Assembly (NCBI GenBank): GCA_031553755.1 | Contig: JAVBKZ010000106.1 | Coordinates: 1-9,024 of the forward strand | Direction of reading: 5' to 3' | Source: JAIRVZ01 sp031553755 | GTDB taxonomy: Bacteria > Bacteroidota > Bacteroidia > Bacteroidales > Azobacteroidaceae | DNA length: 9,024 bases | Shown: positions 1 through 5,619 of the stretch, piece by piece | Layout of the letters: each line of letters starts with the position of its first letter | Position numbering within the stretch: the first letter of the stretch is position 1 | The notes under the pieces: model-generated | What the model was told of the DNA's origin: nothing | The model's input: the letters and a program-made list of their open reading frames with translations, nothing else | The model's database searches: none | Program-made: the position numbers and the translations under genes

Positions 1-10
1 TAATCGCTCT

Positions 11-36
11 GTCATCCTGAACTTGATTCAGGATCT
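11..36 (+). repeat. Dispersed hairpin repeat, stem variant 1
   Basis: A perfect 8-bp stem, ATCCTGAA (14-21) with TTCAGGAT (27-34), closes the 5-base loop CTTGA. It is flanked by GTC on the left and CT on the right. Loop and flanks are the same as in the repeats at 61-86 (opposite strand) and 3891-3916, but the stem sequence is different. This points to a family of short dispersed structured repeats rather than a terminator, since no T run follows. Confidence 0.6.
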
Positions 37-60
37 CTTAATGAATTGCTGATTATCAAT

Positions 61-86
61 AGATTGCGGGTCAAGCCCGCAATGAC
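61..86 (-). repeat. Dispersed hairpin repeat, stem variant 2 (inverted copy)
   Basis: ATTGCGGG (63-70) pairs perfectly with CCCGCAAT (76-83) around a 5-base loop. The 26 bases are the exact reverse complement of 3891-3916. No gene lies in this upstream region, so the repeat is intergenic. It may act as a bidirectional transcription stop or may simply be a dispersed element; the sequence does not decide between these. Confidence 0.75.
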
Positions 87-185
87 AAATTAGGTTTTTA
101 ATTTGTTAGGTAAAATAACGGATACTCATATAAAATAATTAAACAAATAGACTAAATTTGATGGTACACTTATTACATAAATCCA

Positions 186-193
186 TACCTTTG
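186..193 (+). promoter_or_regulatory. Candidate Bacteroidetes -7 box for the TonB receptor
   Basis: TACCTTTG matches the Bacteroidetes -7 consensus TAnnTTTG. The nearest TTTG that could serve as a -33 box is at 157-160, 25 bases upstream, which is longer than the usual spacing of about 19-21, so the -33 element is weak. Transcription starting just downstream would put the hairpin at 208-221 at the very 5' end of the mRNA and give a leader of about 50 bases. Confidence 0.45.
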
Positions 194-207
194 TTTCGAT
201 ATATCGG

Positions 208-227
208 CCGGAGCAATCCGGTTTTTT
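208..227 (+). promoter_or_regulatory. GCAA-loop hairpin plus T tract in the receptor leader
   Basis: CCGGA (208-212) and TCCGG (217-221) form a perfect 5-bp stem closed by GCAA, a GNRA tetraloop, followed directly by six T (222-227). This has the shape of an intrinsic terminator. It lies between the candidate promoter and the start codon at 249, so it could be a leader attenuator or 5' stability element, or the terminator of a gene left of the window. No cobalamin riboswitch core was recognised here. Confidence 0.45.
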
Positions 228-248
228 ATTAATTTAATATCAAATTTT

Positions 249-2264
249 ATGTACAAATTAAAAAAGAAAAAGTACGATGCCTGTTTCAAAAGATGGAATC
301 GTAAACCTTATGCAGCATTCAATTCAATGCATAAGGTAGTGAAAATTGGGGTTTTGAGTGTCGGAATGCTTTTTGGAACGCAGACAGCGAATAAAGCCAG
401 TACGCAGTCGACCGACACGTTGGTACATACTCCTACCTTAAAATTGGATGAAGTCGTTATCACGGAAGAGCGAGTGGATGCTTTGCCAAATGTAGTCAGG
501 ACATTAGTTACTGTTACTCGTACAGAAGTAGATCGAGCGCCTTCTTTAACGATTAACGACCTGCTACGAACCCTTCCTTCCATTGATTTACGCCAACGCG
601 GCCCTTTAGGCACCCAAGCCGACCTCTCAGTTCGAGGGGGTAATTTCGACCAAACACAAATCCTTCTCAACGGAGTTAATTTCAGCGACCCTCAAACGGG
701 ACATTATTCTTTAGACATTCCCATTGACCTTTCATCCATCACCCGAATGGAAATATTGCAAGGATTAAGCGCTCCCGGAGCTATTGGCGGAGCTTTGAAT
801 GTCTCAACCGCCAATCAACCCATAAATACTGCAAATCTTTTATTTTCAGGTGGACAACATGGATACTTGAACGCTCTTGGAAATGCTACTTTGGGTAACA
901 AAAATTGGTATTCTTTTTTCTCGGCTTCGTATCGACAAAGCGCTGGATATAAGAAAAATACAGATTTTCGAAATACTAATTTATACAGCTTTACAAAATA
1001 CCGTTCCAATATTGGTGATTGGGAGGCTCAATTCGGATTTCAAGATAAGCCTTATGGAGCAAACGGTTTTTATTCATTCACTTATCCCGACCAGTTCGAT
1101 TATACCCGAACATTGTTGGGTAGTCTGAGATGGCAAAAAGAAATAAAGAACCTGAAACTTTCGGCTCTTGCTTATCACCGGACACATTTCGACCGTTTCG
1201 AATTATTCCGTAATGAAGCTCCCGATTGGTATAAAGGACATAATTATCATCAAACGAAAATAAATGGCGGAGAAATCAGTATGCTTCTTCGGAGTTTTAT
1301 CGGACTGACAACGGTTAGCGCTGAACTTCGCAATGAACATATATTAAGTACTGTTTTGGGTAATCCGATGAGTACTCCAAAACCGGTTCCATTTGAAGGA
1401 GATATTCAATACACGAATGAAACGGACAGAACGCTCTTTCGTGGCTTTTTAGCACAAGGATATGAATACCGGAATTTAGCTGTAAATGGAGGCGTATCAT
1501 TCCATCATAGCAGCGATTTTGGAAATAAGTTTTGTTTTGCAGGCGATGTGCGTTACAAAATCACACCCTTTTTAATCGTTTACGCTGCGGCGAATCAATC
1601 TTTGCGATTACCTACATTTACTGATTTATTTTATAAAAGTCCTACACACGAGGCTAATCCAAACTTGAAACCAGAAGAAGCGGTTGTTTATGAAATAGGA
1701 AGTAAAATAGTAAAAAATGCGTGGTCGGCAACAGCAAATATTTTCTACCGTCAAGGGAAAGATATTATAGATTGGGTATATACTGAAGGTACAAATACCT
1801 CAAAGAGCTTGAACTATAGCAGTGTAAACGCAGTAGGAACAGAGATTTCCTGCCAATGGAATCCGTCTAAATATAATCCTAAAAGTATTATTCAACAAAT
1901 CGGGCTGAATTATACATTCACTAAATTGGATAAGGAGAATGCGCCTCAAACAACTTCTTATACCTTGGATTGCTTAAATGATAAAGTAAATATAAATTTG
2001 GAGCATTTAGTATTTTTCCAAAAACTAAAAGCCTCGTGGAATTTTACTTTTTATGACCGAGCAGGTACTTATGTTGACAATACCACAGGAAAAAACGTTC
2101 CATTTGACCCATTCGGATTGGTCGATGTTCGTCTGCGTTGGAACGAACCTCGTTTTTCCATTTTTGCTGAAGCTAATAATCTATTTAATGTTACTTATTT
2201 TGATTATGGAGGCTTACAACAGCCTAAATGTTGGGCTACAGTGGGTGTATTGCTGAAGTTTTGA
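249..2264 (+). CDS. TonB-dependent outer-membrane receptor, BtuB-like
   Basis: This 671-residue protein is a TonB-dependent receptor, a gated outer-membrane barrel for scarce ligands. Residues 1-50 form an unusually long signal region: a basic stretch (KLKKKKYD, KRWNRKP) and then a hydrophobic core (about 29-43). The TonB-box-like segment LDEVVITEE is at 66-74. The plug runs from about 78 to 188 and includes RQRGPLGTQADLSVRGG, FDQTQILLNGVNFSDPQTG and AIGGALNVST. The barrel follows and ends in Phe671, as is typical of outer-membrane proteins. SLRLPTFTDLFY and the NPNLKPEE motif (about 450-480) are family hallmarks. From memory, the basic N-terminus resembles Bacteroidales BtuB-type vitamin B12 receptors, which supports the first ATG over Met27. 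Between ILQG (169-172) and AIGG (178-181) the plug seems about four residues short. Family is near certain; the cobalamin substrate is inferred and no other B12 gene is in view. Confidence 0.93.
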   Translation: MYKLKKKKYDACFKRWNRKPYAAFNSMHKVVKIGVLSVGMLFGTQTANKASTQSTDTLVHTPTLKLDEVVITEERVDALPNVVRTLVTVTRTEVDRAPSLTINDLLRTLPSIDLRQRGPLGTQADLSVRGGNFDQTQILLNGVNFSDPQTGHYSLDIPIDLSSITRMEILQGLSAPGAIGGALNVSTANQPINTANLLFSGGQHGYLNALGNATLGNKNWYSFFSASYRQSAGYKKNTDFRNTNLYSFTKYRSNIGDWEAQFGFQDKPYGANGFYSFTYPDQFDYTRTLLGSLRWQKEIKNLKLSALAYHRTHFDRFELFRNEAPDWYKGHNYHQTKINGGEISMLLRSFIGLTTVSAELRNEHILSTVLGNPMSTPKPVPFEGDIQYTNETDRTLFRGFLAQGYEYRNLAVNGGVSFHHSSDFGNKFCFAGDVRYKITPFLIVYAAANQSLRLPTFTDLFYKSPTHEANPNLKPEEAVVYEIGSKIVKNAWSATANIFYRQGKDIIDWVYTEGTNTSKSLNYSSVNAVGTEISCQWNPSKYNPKSIIQQIGLNYTFTKLDKENAPQTTSYTLDCLNDKVNINLEHLVFFQKLKASWNFTFYDRAGTYVDNTTGKNVPFDPFGLVDVRLRWNEPRFSIFAEANNLFNVTYFDYGGLQQPKCWATVGVLLKF

Positions 2265-2312
2265 CAAACAATAGATTGCAAACCTCTACTTATTAGGAAG
2301 GTAAAATTATAA

Positions 2313-2444
2313 GAGGGTGTCTAAAAAGTATTATTGAACACGGATAACACGGAATTTACGGATTAACACAGATTTATAATCCGTGAGTATCTGTATAATC
2401 AGTGTAATCCGTGTTCTTAATATTGTGACTTTTTGGACACCCTC
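2313..2444. mobile_element. 132-bp MITE-like element with terminal inverted repeats
   Basis: The ends are 17-bp inverted repeats with one mismatch: GAGGGTGTCTAAAAAGT at 2313-2329 and ACTTTTTGGACACCCTC at 2428-2444. Inside them GAACACGGAT (2336-2345) pairs exactly with ATCCGTGTTC (2407-2416). Further in, ACGGATTA (2358-2365) pairs with TAATCCGT (2377-2384). The whole element can fold into one long hairpin. It has no open frame for a transposase and no clear target-site duplication. It resembles a non-autonomous miniature transposable element, or a structured intergenic repeat that would also end transcription of the receptor gene. Confidence 0.6.
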
Positions 2445-2510
2445 AACAGAATAATTAGGCAGTATAGCGAATAATCACTTTATTTTTACAATTTTATAAT
2501 TTTAATGATA

Positions 2511-2569
2511 ATTTTTTTAGTATATTTGCCAATACGATCAATAACTAACAACACATAGCCTATGAAACA
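2511..2569 (+). repeat. Promoter/leader module, copy A (matches 4049-4107)
   Basis: These 59 bases match 4049-4107 at every position except 2523 (T here, C at 4061). The module covers a T-rich tract, the -7 box, the sequence AATACGATCAATAACTAAC, and GCCTATGAAACA at its end. In this copy it continues without a break into the hairpin leader shared with 5579-5725, so this is the only complete leader in the window. Confidence 0.9.
2521..2528 (+). promoter_or_regulatory. Bacteroidetes -7 box for the lipoprotein unit
   Basis: TATATTTG fits TAnnTTTG. Unlike the sister promoter at 4059-4066, no TTTG lies about 20 bases upstream; the region is only T-rich, so the -33 element is poor. Transcription starting just downstream gives a leader of roughly 170 bases before the start codon at 2705, long enough to hold the mini-ORFs and the hairpin. 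Confidence 0.6.
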
Positions 2570-2582
2570 CGACTTCTTTTAA
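2562..2582 (+). promoter_or_regulatory. Mini-ORF 1 (MKHDFF), possible leader peptide
   Basis: ATG AAA CAC GAC TTC TTT TAA encodes MKHDFF. The equivalent ORF in the 5579-5725 leader reads MKHNFF and stops at the same place. At 4100-4114 the third leader reads MKHY and then stops. Start codon and early stop are thus kept in all three leaders. Translation is unproven; such a short frame could occur by chance. Confidence 0.25.
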
Positions 2583-2598
2583 CAAATTTATTCCAGTT

Positions 2599-2682
2599 AT
2601 GGGTTTCTTTGTCAAGAAACCAGCTATTAAGAAGACCTGCTCCCTATTCTCTCTGTATTGTAACCTGCTCACATATTATTAA
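2599..2682 (+). CDS. Mini-ORF 2, 27-codon possible leader peptide
   Basis: This frame starts MGFFVKKPAIKK and ends in TYY. The homologous frame at 5620-5661 encodes MGFFVKKPAIKKI and then stops. Over the first twelve codons the two copies differ at four bases, all third positions and all synonymous (codons 4, 8, 10 and 11), which hints at selection on the peptide. The same bases also form the hairpin stem at 2602-2621, so RNA structure could explain part of the conservation. No known peptide is recognised and the C-terminal half is not conserved. Confidence 0.25.
   Translation: MGFFVKKPAIKKTCSLFSLYCNLLTYY
2602..2621 (+). promoter_or_regulatory. Leader hairpin, copy A
   Basis: GGTTTCTT (2602-2609) and AAGAAACC (2614-2621) form a perfect 8-bp stem with loop TGTC. 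The copy at 5623-5642 has the same stem with loop CGTC: the only change lies in the loop. The hairpin overlaps the first codons of mini-ORF 2, so translation of that ORF would melt it. No T tract follows, so it is not an intrinsic terminator by itself. Confidence 0.6.
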
Positions 2683-2704
2683 TAATCATTTTATTTAAAT
2701 CAAA

Positions 2705-3562
2705 ATGAAAATATTCAAATTACTTTTACTCCTTTGGGGGTGTTTTTTGATTCTAACTACATGTCAGAAATTTTTGGAAGATTTAGATTCAAAAAAAGAG
2801 TGTGAAAACCCCGTTTATCCTATTGAAATTCCGATAACGGAAGTGAATGTTCCCGATGAATGTATTTGGAAAGAATACACAACACATTACTCTACCTCCG
2901 ATAAATTCAAAATTAATCTGATAAATACGGAAGTAATGTTGTATTCTTTTACCTCATGTGCTGATATTTTTCCAAAAATAGATTTCAGAACCCAGTCTGT
3001 TTTACTTGTTTCCGGAACATGTAATCAGGGAATTGAAAAAACAGATAAAAAATTAATACAATTATCAAATTCAACATACAGGCTGTCGACAAATATTTTA
3101 TTGAACGATGAAATGGTTGTGTCAAACTGGAGATTTGCGATTATTGTTCCAAAAATAGATTCTGAAACAAGTATTTCTATGGAAATAGAAGAGAAAACGG
3201 TTGACGCTGTTGACCTGCAAATGGATGGATATATCATCGGATTCGACCGTTGTAGCGGAGTGAAAATTGATGATGGTAAAGGAAAAGCAGGGGGATATTA
3301 TATTGTATCAACCAACTTAAAAGATACTGTTCTGACATACAATCTTCCTGAAAACATTTTTGATTTTCCCGCCGGATGTTTTCCTGCTACGTTTAGTTCT
3401 CCTGTTTGGTTTTCTGACACGTATAATAAGGAATTCAAAGTTAATATCCAATACAAAATTGCATTTAAAGAAGAAATCGTATACCCGCTTTGTCAGGGAA
3501 ATATTCTTATTCAAAATGTTAATGCGACTCAAATAATTGTTAAATCTGCAAGAAAAAATTAA
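2705..3562 (+). CDS. Secreted lipoprotein of unknown function
   Basis: This is a 285-residue predicted lipoprotein. The hydrophobic signal (about 4-19) ends in LTTC with Cys20 as the probable lipidated residue; Thr just before the Cys is less usual than Gly, Ala or Ser. After a short linker come two parts. The first, around 85-165, contains DFRTQSVLLVSGTCNQGI, LIQLSNSTYRLS and NWRFAIIV. The second, around 175-285, contains GGYYIVSTNLKDTVLTYNLP, a Cys-containing FPAGCFP and VYPLCQGNI, and ends in a QIIV strand. From memory, both parts recur in small Bacteroidales lipoproteins, but no function is known to me. Start choice rests on the signal peptide and the A-rich TAAATCAAA just upstream. The stop lies 4 bases before the next frame, suggesting one transcript. 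Six or more Cys beyond Cys20 are odd for a surface-exposed protein unless disulfide-bonded. Confidence 0.85.
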   Translation: MKIFKLLLLLWGCFLILTTCQKFLEDLDSKKECENPVYPIEIPITEVNVPDECIWKEYTTHYSTSDKFKINLINTEVMLYSFTSCADIFPKIDFRTQSVLLVSGTCNQGIEKTDKKLIQLSNSTYRLSTNILLNDEMVVSNWRFAIIVPKIDSETSISMEIEEKTVDAVDLQMDGYIIGFDRCSGVKIDDGKGKAGGYYIVSTNLKDTVLTYNLPENIFDFPAGCFPATFSSPVWFSDTYNKEFKVNIQYKIAFKEEIVYPLCQGNILIQNVNATQIIVKSARKN

Positions 3563-3566
3563 ATTT

Positions 3567-3692
3567 ATGAAAAAAGTAACAATTTTATTATGTTTAGGAC
3601 TGTTTTTAGCTGTTTCATGTGACAAAAACGAGCAGAATCCTCAAGTATCAAAAGTGAGCTTCACATCATGCAAGCAAGATGTATTATTATAA
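3567..3692 (+). pseudogene. Truncated lipoprotein gene, cut off by tandem repeat
   Basis: The frame encodes 41 residues: a clear lipoprotein signal peptide (basic KK, hydrophobic core, AVSC lipobox with Cys18), then a linker and VSKVSFTSCKQDVLL. The stop codon TAA at 3690-3692 is part of the first 23-bp repeat unit, which begins at 3687, so the repeat ends the reading frame. From memory, Bacteroidales lipoproteins with a VSF.PCKQ start continue for about a hundred residues; nothing like that continuation is seen after the array. The start is 4 bases after the preceding lipoprotein stop, so it was probably co-transcribed. It could still be made as a tiny lipopeptide, but a broken gene is the simpler reading. 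Confidence 0.65.
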
Positions 3693-3847
3693 AGACACGA
3701 AGCACATCCTTATAAGGACCCGTTCCCTATCCTTATAAAGACACGAAGCACATCCTTATAAGGACTCGTTCCCTATCCTTATAAAGACACGAAGCACGTC
3801 ATTATAAAGACTCGTTCCCTATCATTATAAAGACATGAAGTACATTA
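3687..3847. repeat. Tandem array, seven 23-bp units in A/B alternation
   Basis: Seven units of exactly 23 bp start at 3687, 3710, 3733, 3756, 3779, 3802 and 3825. All begin TTATAA(A/G)GAC. Odd units continue with ACGAAGCACATCC-like sequence; even units continue with a CGTTCCCTATCC-like sequence. The true period is therefore 46 bp, about three and a half times. The first four units are nearly clean; the last three have drifted. At the odd-to-even joints 3707-3718 and 3753-3764 TCCTTATAAGGA is a perfect 12-bp palindrome. The period is not a multiple of three and no frame runs through it. Confidence 0.92.
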
Positions 3848-3849
3848 TT

Positions 3850-3879
3850 CCTTACCGTCAGTTTAAACTGACGGCAAGG
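3850..3879. repeat. 30-bp palindrome with 20-bp perfect core
   Basis: CCGTCAGTTTAAACTGACGG (3855-3874) equals its own reverse complement, and the match extends on each side as CCTT/AAGG after one mismatch (3854 and 3875). With no loop bases it would form a cruciform or a tight RNA hairpin. It sits directly after the tandem array. It may terminate the lipoprotein transcript, although no T run follows, or serve as a binding site for a dimeric protein. Confidence 0.75.
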
Positions 3880-3890
3880 GAGGATTGTCT

Positions 3891-3916
3891 GTCATTGCGG
3901 GCTTGACCCGCAATCT
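3891..3916 (+). repeat. Dispersed hairpin repeat, stem variant 2 (direct copy)
   Basis: ATTGCGGG (3894-3901), loop CTTGA and CCCGCAAT (3907-3914) form a perfect 8-bp hairpin. All 26 bases are the exact inverted copy of 61-86, 3.8 kb away, and the loop and flanks agree with the repeat at 11-36. Confidence 0.75.
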
Positions 3917-3937
3917 GTTGAAGATTTTAATTATTAA

Positions 3938-3960
3938 AATTATGCTGTACGAGCATAATT
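3938..3960. repeat. AT-rich hairpin
   Basis: AATTATGCT (3938-3946) and AGCATAATT (3952-3960) form a perfect 9-bp stem around GTACG. It is the third inverted repeat in about 110 bases. No T tract follows. From here to the promoter at 4034 the sequence is AT-rich and I see no gene or further structure. Confidence 0.55.
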
Positions 3961-4033
3961 AATTCTTCCGAACATGACTGGGATTGCTCCGCAAAAAGAG
4001 ATTAAATAAAATAGCTAAAAATATTTACAAAAA

Positions 4034-4066
4034 TTTGGTTTTACTAATATTTTTTTAGTACATTTG
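4034..4066 (+). promoter_or_regulatory. Bacteroidetes promoter for the Asp-box gene pair
   Basis: TTTG at 4034-4037 serves as a -33 box and TACATTTG at 4059-4066 matches the -7 consensus TAnnTTTG; 21 bases separate them, which suits this promoter class. It is the best promoter in the window. Transcription starting soon after 4066 would give a leader of about 200 bases before the start codon at 4277 and probably reads through both Asp-box genes and the protease. Confidence 0.65.
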
Positions 4067-4107
4067 CCAATACGATCAATAACTAACAACACATAGCCTA
4101 TGAAACA
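4049..4107 (+). repeat. Promoter/leader module, copy B (matches 2511-2569)
   Basis: The 59 bases match 2511-2569 with a single difference (C at 4061). Similarity stops sharply after GCCTATGAAACA (4096-4107). The next 169 bases up to the start codon at 4277 resemble neither of the other leaders, and I see no strong structure in them beyond AT- and CT-rich sequence. Confidence 0.9.
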
Positions 4108-4114
4108 TTATTAA
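4100..4114 (+). promoter_or_regulatory. Mini-ORF 1 equivalent (MKHY)
   Basis: ATG AAA CAT TAT TAA encodes MKHY. The first three codons match mini-ORF 1 of the other two leaders, and the frame again closes at once. The sequence after the shared 59 bases is new, so the stop here arose independently or came with the inserted segment. Translation is unproven. Confidence 0.2.
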
Positions 4115-4276
4115 TTAACTTTTATCCTCCTTCGTATGAATTGGTTGTAAACTTTAAAAGGAAGCTAACCATTAGAATTGACCGTATCTCGTATCTACAT
4201 TGTGCACCTATCTACTTCTACTCTACTTGACTTTTATTCTTATTACTAAGAATTAACAATCTAATCAAAAATCGCG

Positions 4277-5575
4277 ATGAAAACATTACAATTACTCTTT
4301 TTTACTTTTTGTTATTTTCTATTCTCCACCACCTGTTTCGGGCAAATAAAATCGATGGGGTTTTCGCAGAAAATAGAAGAATCTTCTTATTTTCCTAAAT
4401 TGCAGATAATAAATAACACCCTGTTTGTTTGTTCCAACACTGGAATCTATCAAAAGGATATGATGAAAGATACAGATTGGGAATTGTATGCTTTTGAAAA
4501 TTCTCCAGTAATAGAATTTGTAAAAAACGGAAACAATTTAATAGCGGTTTCAATGGGAGAATGGAATGAAACAGATAACTTGATTCTTGTATCAAACGAT
4601 GATGGCAAAACATACAGTGAACGAAAAATGCCATATCATTCTGAAGACGGTAAGAATTGTTTTCGTCGAATTGTTCAGAATCCTCTCAATAAAAAGACAT
4701 TGCTTATTGTGGACGAAAGAACATCCGGCCTTTTCAGATCTCAAGATTTTGGAAATAGCTGGACGGATTTAAGTCCATTTGGTTTTATAAATCCTGTAAC
4801 ATTTACCGCTTATCATCCATTAGATACAACTACAATATTTTATTCAGGAGAAACCGGTTTTTTGGCAGGAACAATACTAAAATCCACAGACAGTGGCATA
4901 ACTTGGACCGAATATACGGTGTCTGGAGGTGATAATTGCGTACACCAGATTGATTTTCACCCCACAAATCCGAATATACTTGTCTTTGGGGGAGAAGGCA
5001 TTATCGGAAAATCTATGGATAAAGGTGAAACATGGACAATAAATAAACTGGATCAATCAGGAATGTACTTCTACAAAGTACTTTTTGATAAAAAAAATCC
5101 TGAAACACTATATGCTTCAGGCATTTATGGAAGTGAAAATAATAAACGAGTTTACATATACCGCTCCACCGATACCGGCGAAAACTGGCATCTGGCGTAT
5201 AGAGAATTATTGGATATCGATTGTGGAGGCATAATTGATATGGTGCAGTATAAAAACAGGTTGATTTTTTATACTCGTGAAGGATTGTTTGAGTTGGATT
5301 TGGAAACAACACCCAGGCTTTCTAATCCTAAAATAACTGTTGTTCCGGAGTTGACCATTTCTCAAAATCCTATTGATAATACCTTGTATTTTAATACGGA
5401 ATTGAATGTAAATCGTATTGAAATCAGGGATGTGGCAGGACGTATATTTCAACAAAACACGATTTCTGTTAACGAAAGATCGATTGATGTTTCCGGATTA
5501 GCAACAGGTGTTTATCTGGCTGTATTTCATACAGGACAGCAATGTATCAGTAAAAAAATATTTATCCTTAAATAA
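4277..5575 (+). CDS. T9SS-sorted Asp-box (BNR) beta-propeller protein, paralogue 1
   Basis: This 432-residue protein is exported and probably displayed on the cell surface. The signal peptide (about 1-23) ends in TTCFGQ; Cys20 lacks a proper lipobox, so cleavage by signal peptidase I is expected. Five Asp-box motifs (S-x-D-x-G-x-T/S-W type) are at SNDDGKTY 106-113, SQDFGNSW 155-162, STDSGITW 203-210, SMDKGETW 246-253 and STDTGENW 297-304, spaced about 43-51 residues as in sialidase or sortilin-like propellers. Asp-boxes are structural, so they do not prove sialidase activity, and I see no sialidase arginine triad. A type A T9SS sorting domain runs from about 352 to 432 (ISQNPIDNTLYF, IRDVAGR, IDVSGLATGVYLAVF, KKIF). 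Start is set by the signal peptide. Its paralogue follows after 150 bases. The ligand is unknown. Confidence 0.88.
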   Translation: MKTLQLLFFTFCYFLFSTTCFGQIKSMGFSQKIEESSYFPKLQIINNTLFVCSNTGIYQKDMMKDTDWELYAFENSPVIEFVKNGNNLIAVSMGEWNETDNLILVSNDDGKTYSERKMPYHSEDGKNCFRRIVQNPLNKKTLLIVDERTSGLFRSQDFGNSWTDLSPFGFINPVTFTAYHPLDTTTIFYSGETGFLAGTILKSTDSGITWTEYTVSGGDNCVHQIDFHPTNPNILVFGGEGIIGKSMDKGETWTINKLDQSGMYFYKVLFDKKNPETLYASGIYGSENNKRVYIYRSTDTGENWHLAYRELLDIDCGGIIDMVQYKNRLIFYTREGLFELDLETTPRLSNPKITVVPELTISQNPIDNTLYFNTELNVNRIEIRDVAGRIFQQNTISVNERSIDVSGLATGVYLAVFHTGQQCISKKIFILK

Positions 5576-5582
5576 ATTGCCT

Positions 5583-5603
5583 ATGAAACACAACTTCTTT
5601 TAA
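5583..5603 (+). promoter_or_regulatory. Mini-ORF 1 (MKHNFF), copy C
   Basis: Seven codons including TAA, differing from the copy at 2562-2582 only in GAC to AAC. It starts 8 bases after the upstream gene's stop codon, where a terminating ribosome could restart. Translation is unproven. Confidence 0.22.
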
Positions 5604-5619
5604 CAAACTTATTCCAGTT

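Larger units (their letters stand above)
2558..2704 (+). repeat. Structured leader module, copy A (matches 5579-5725)
   Basis: From GCCTATGAAACA up to the start codon this leader aligns with 5579-5725. The first 70 or so bases differ by a handful of transitions only. Farther down there are small insertions and deletions, then both end in TTATTTAAATCAAA immediately before ATG. The shared block contains a 6-codon mini-ORF, an 8-bp hairpin and a second short ORF. The downstream proteins (a lipoprotein here, an Asp-box protein there) are unrelated, so the leader is a shared module and not a by-product of gene duplication. Confidence 0.88.

Noticed and set aside
327..329. Met27 as the true start of the TonB receptor
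   Set aside because: The upstream basic stretch in the same frame resembles the long N-terminus I recall in Bacteroidales BtuB-type receptors, and the first ATG is well placed after the leader. The alternative cannot be fully excluded.
308..3625. Reverse-strand and alternate-frame open frames, such as those at 308-670, 815-1009, 877-1128 and 3317-3625
   Set aside because: They overlap strongly supported genes, lack recognisable domains or signals, and have compositions expected of shadow frames.
3687..3847. CRISPR array
   Set aside because: Units follow each other at exactly 23 bp with no unique spacers, the variable part falls into only two recurring types, and no cas-like gene is present.
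3981..3991. Inverted match of GGATTGCTCCG to the receptor leader hairpin at 209-219
   Set aside because: Eleven bases with no extended similarity is too short to call a repeat with confidence.
4277..4345. Lipobox at Cys20 of the two Asp-box proteins
   Set aside because: The residues before Cys are S-T-T and S-A-S, lacking the Leu-type residue at -3, and the proteins carry a T9SS sorting domain, which goes with signal peptidase I cleavage near FGQ.
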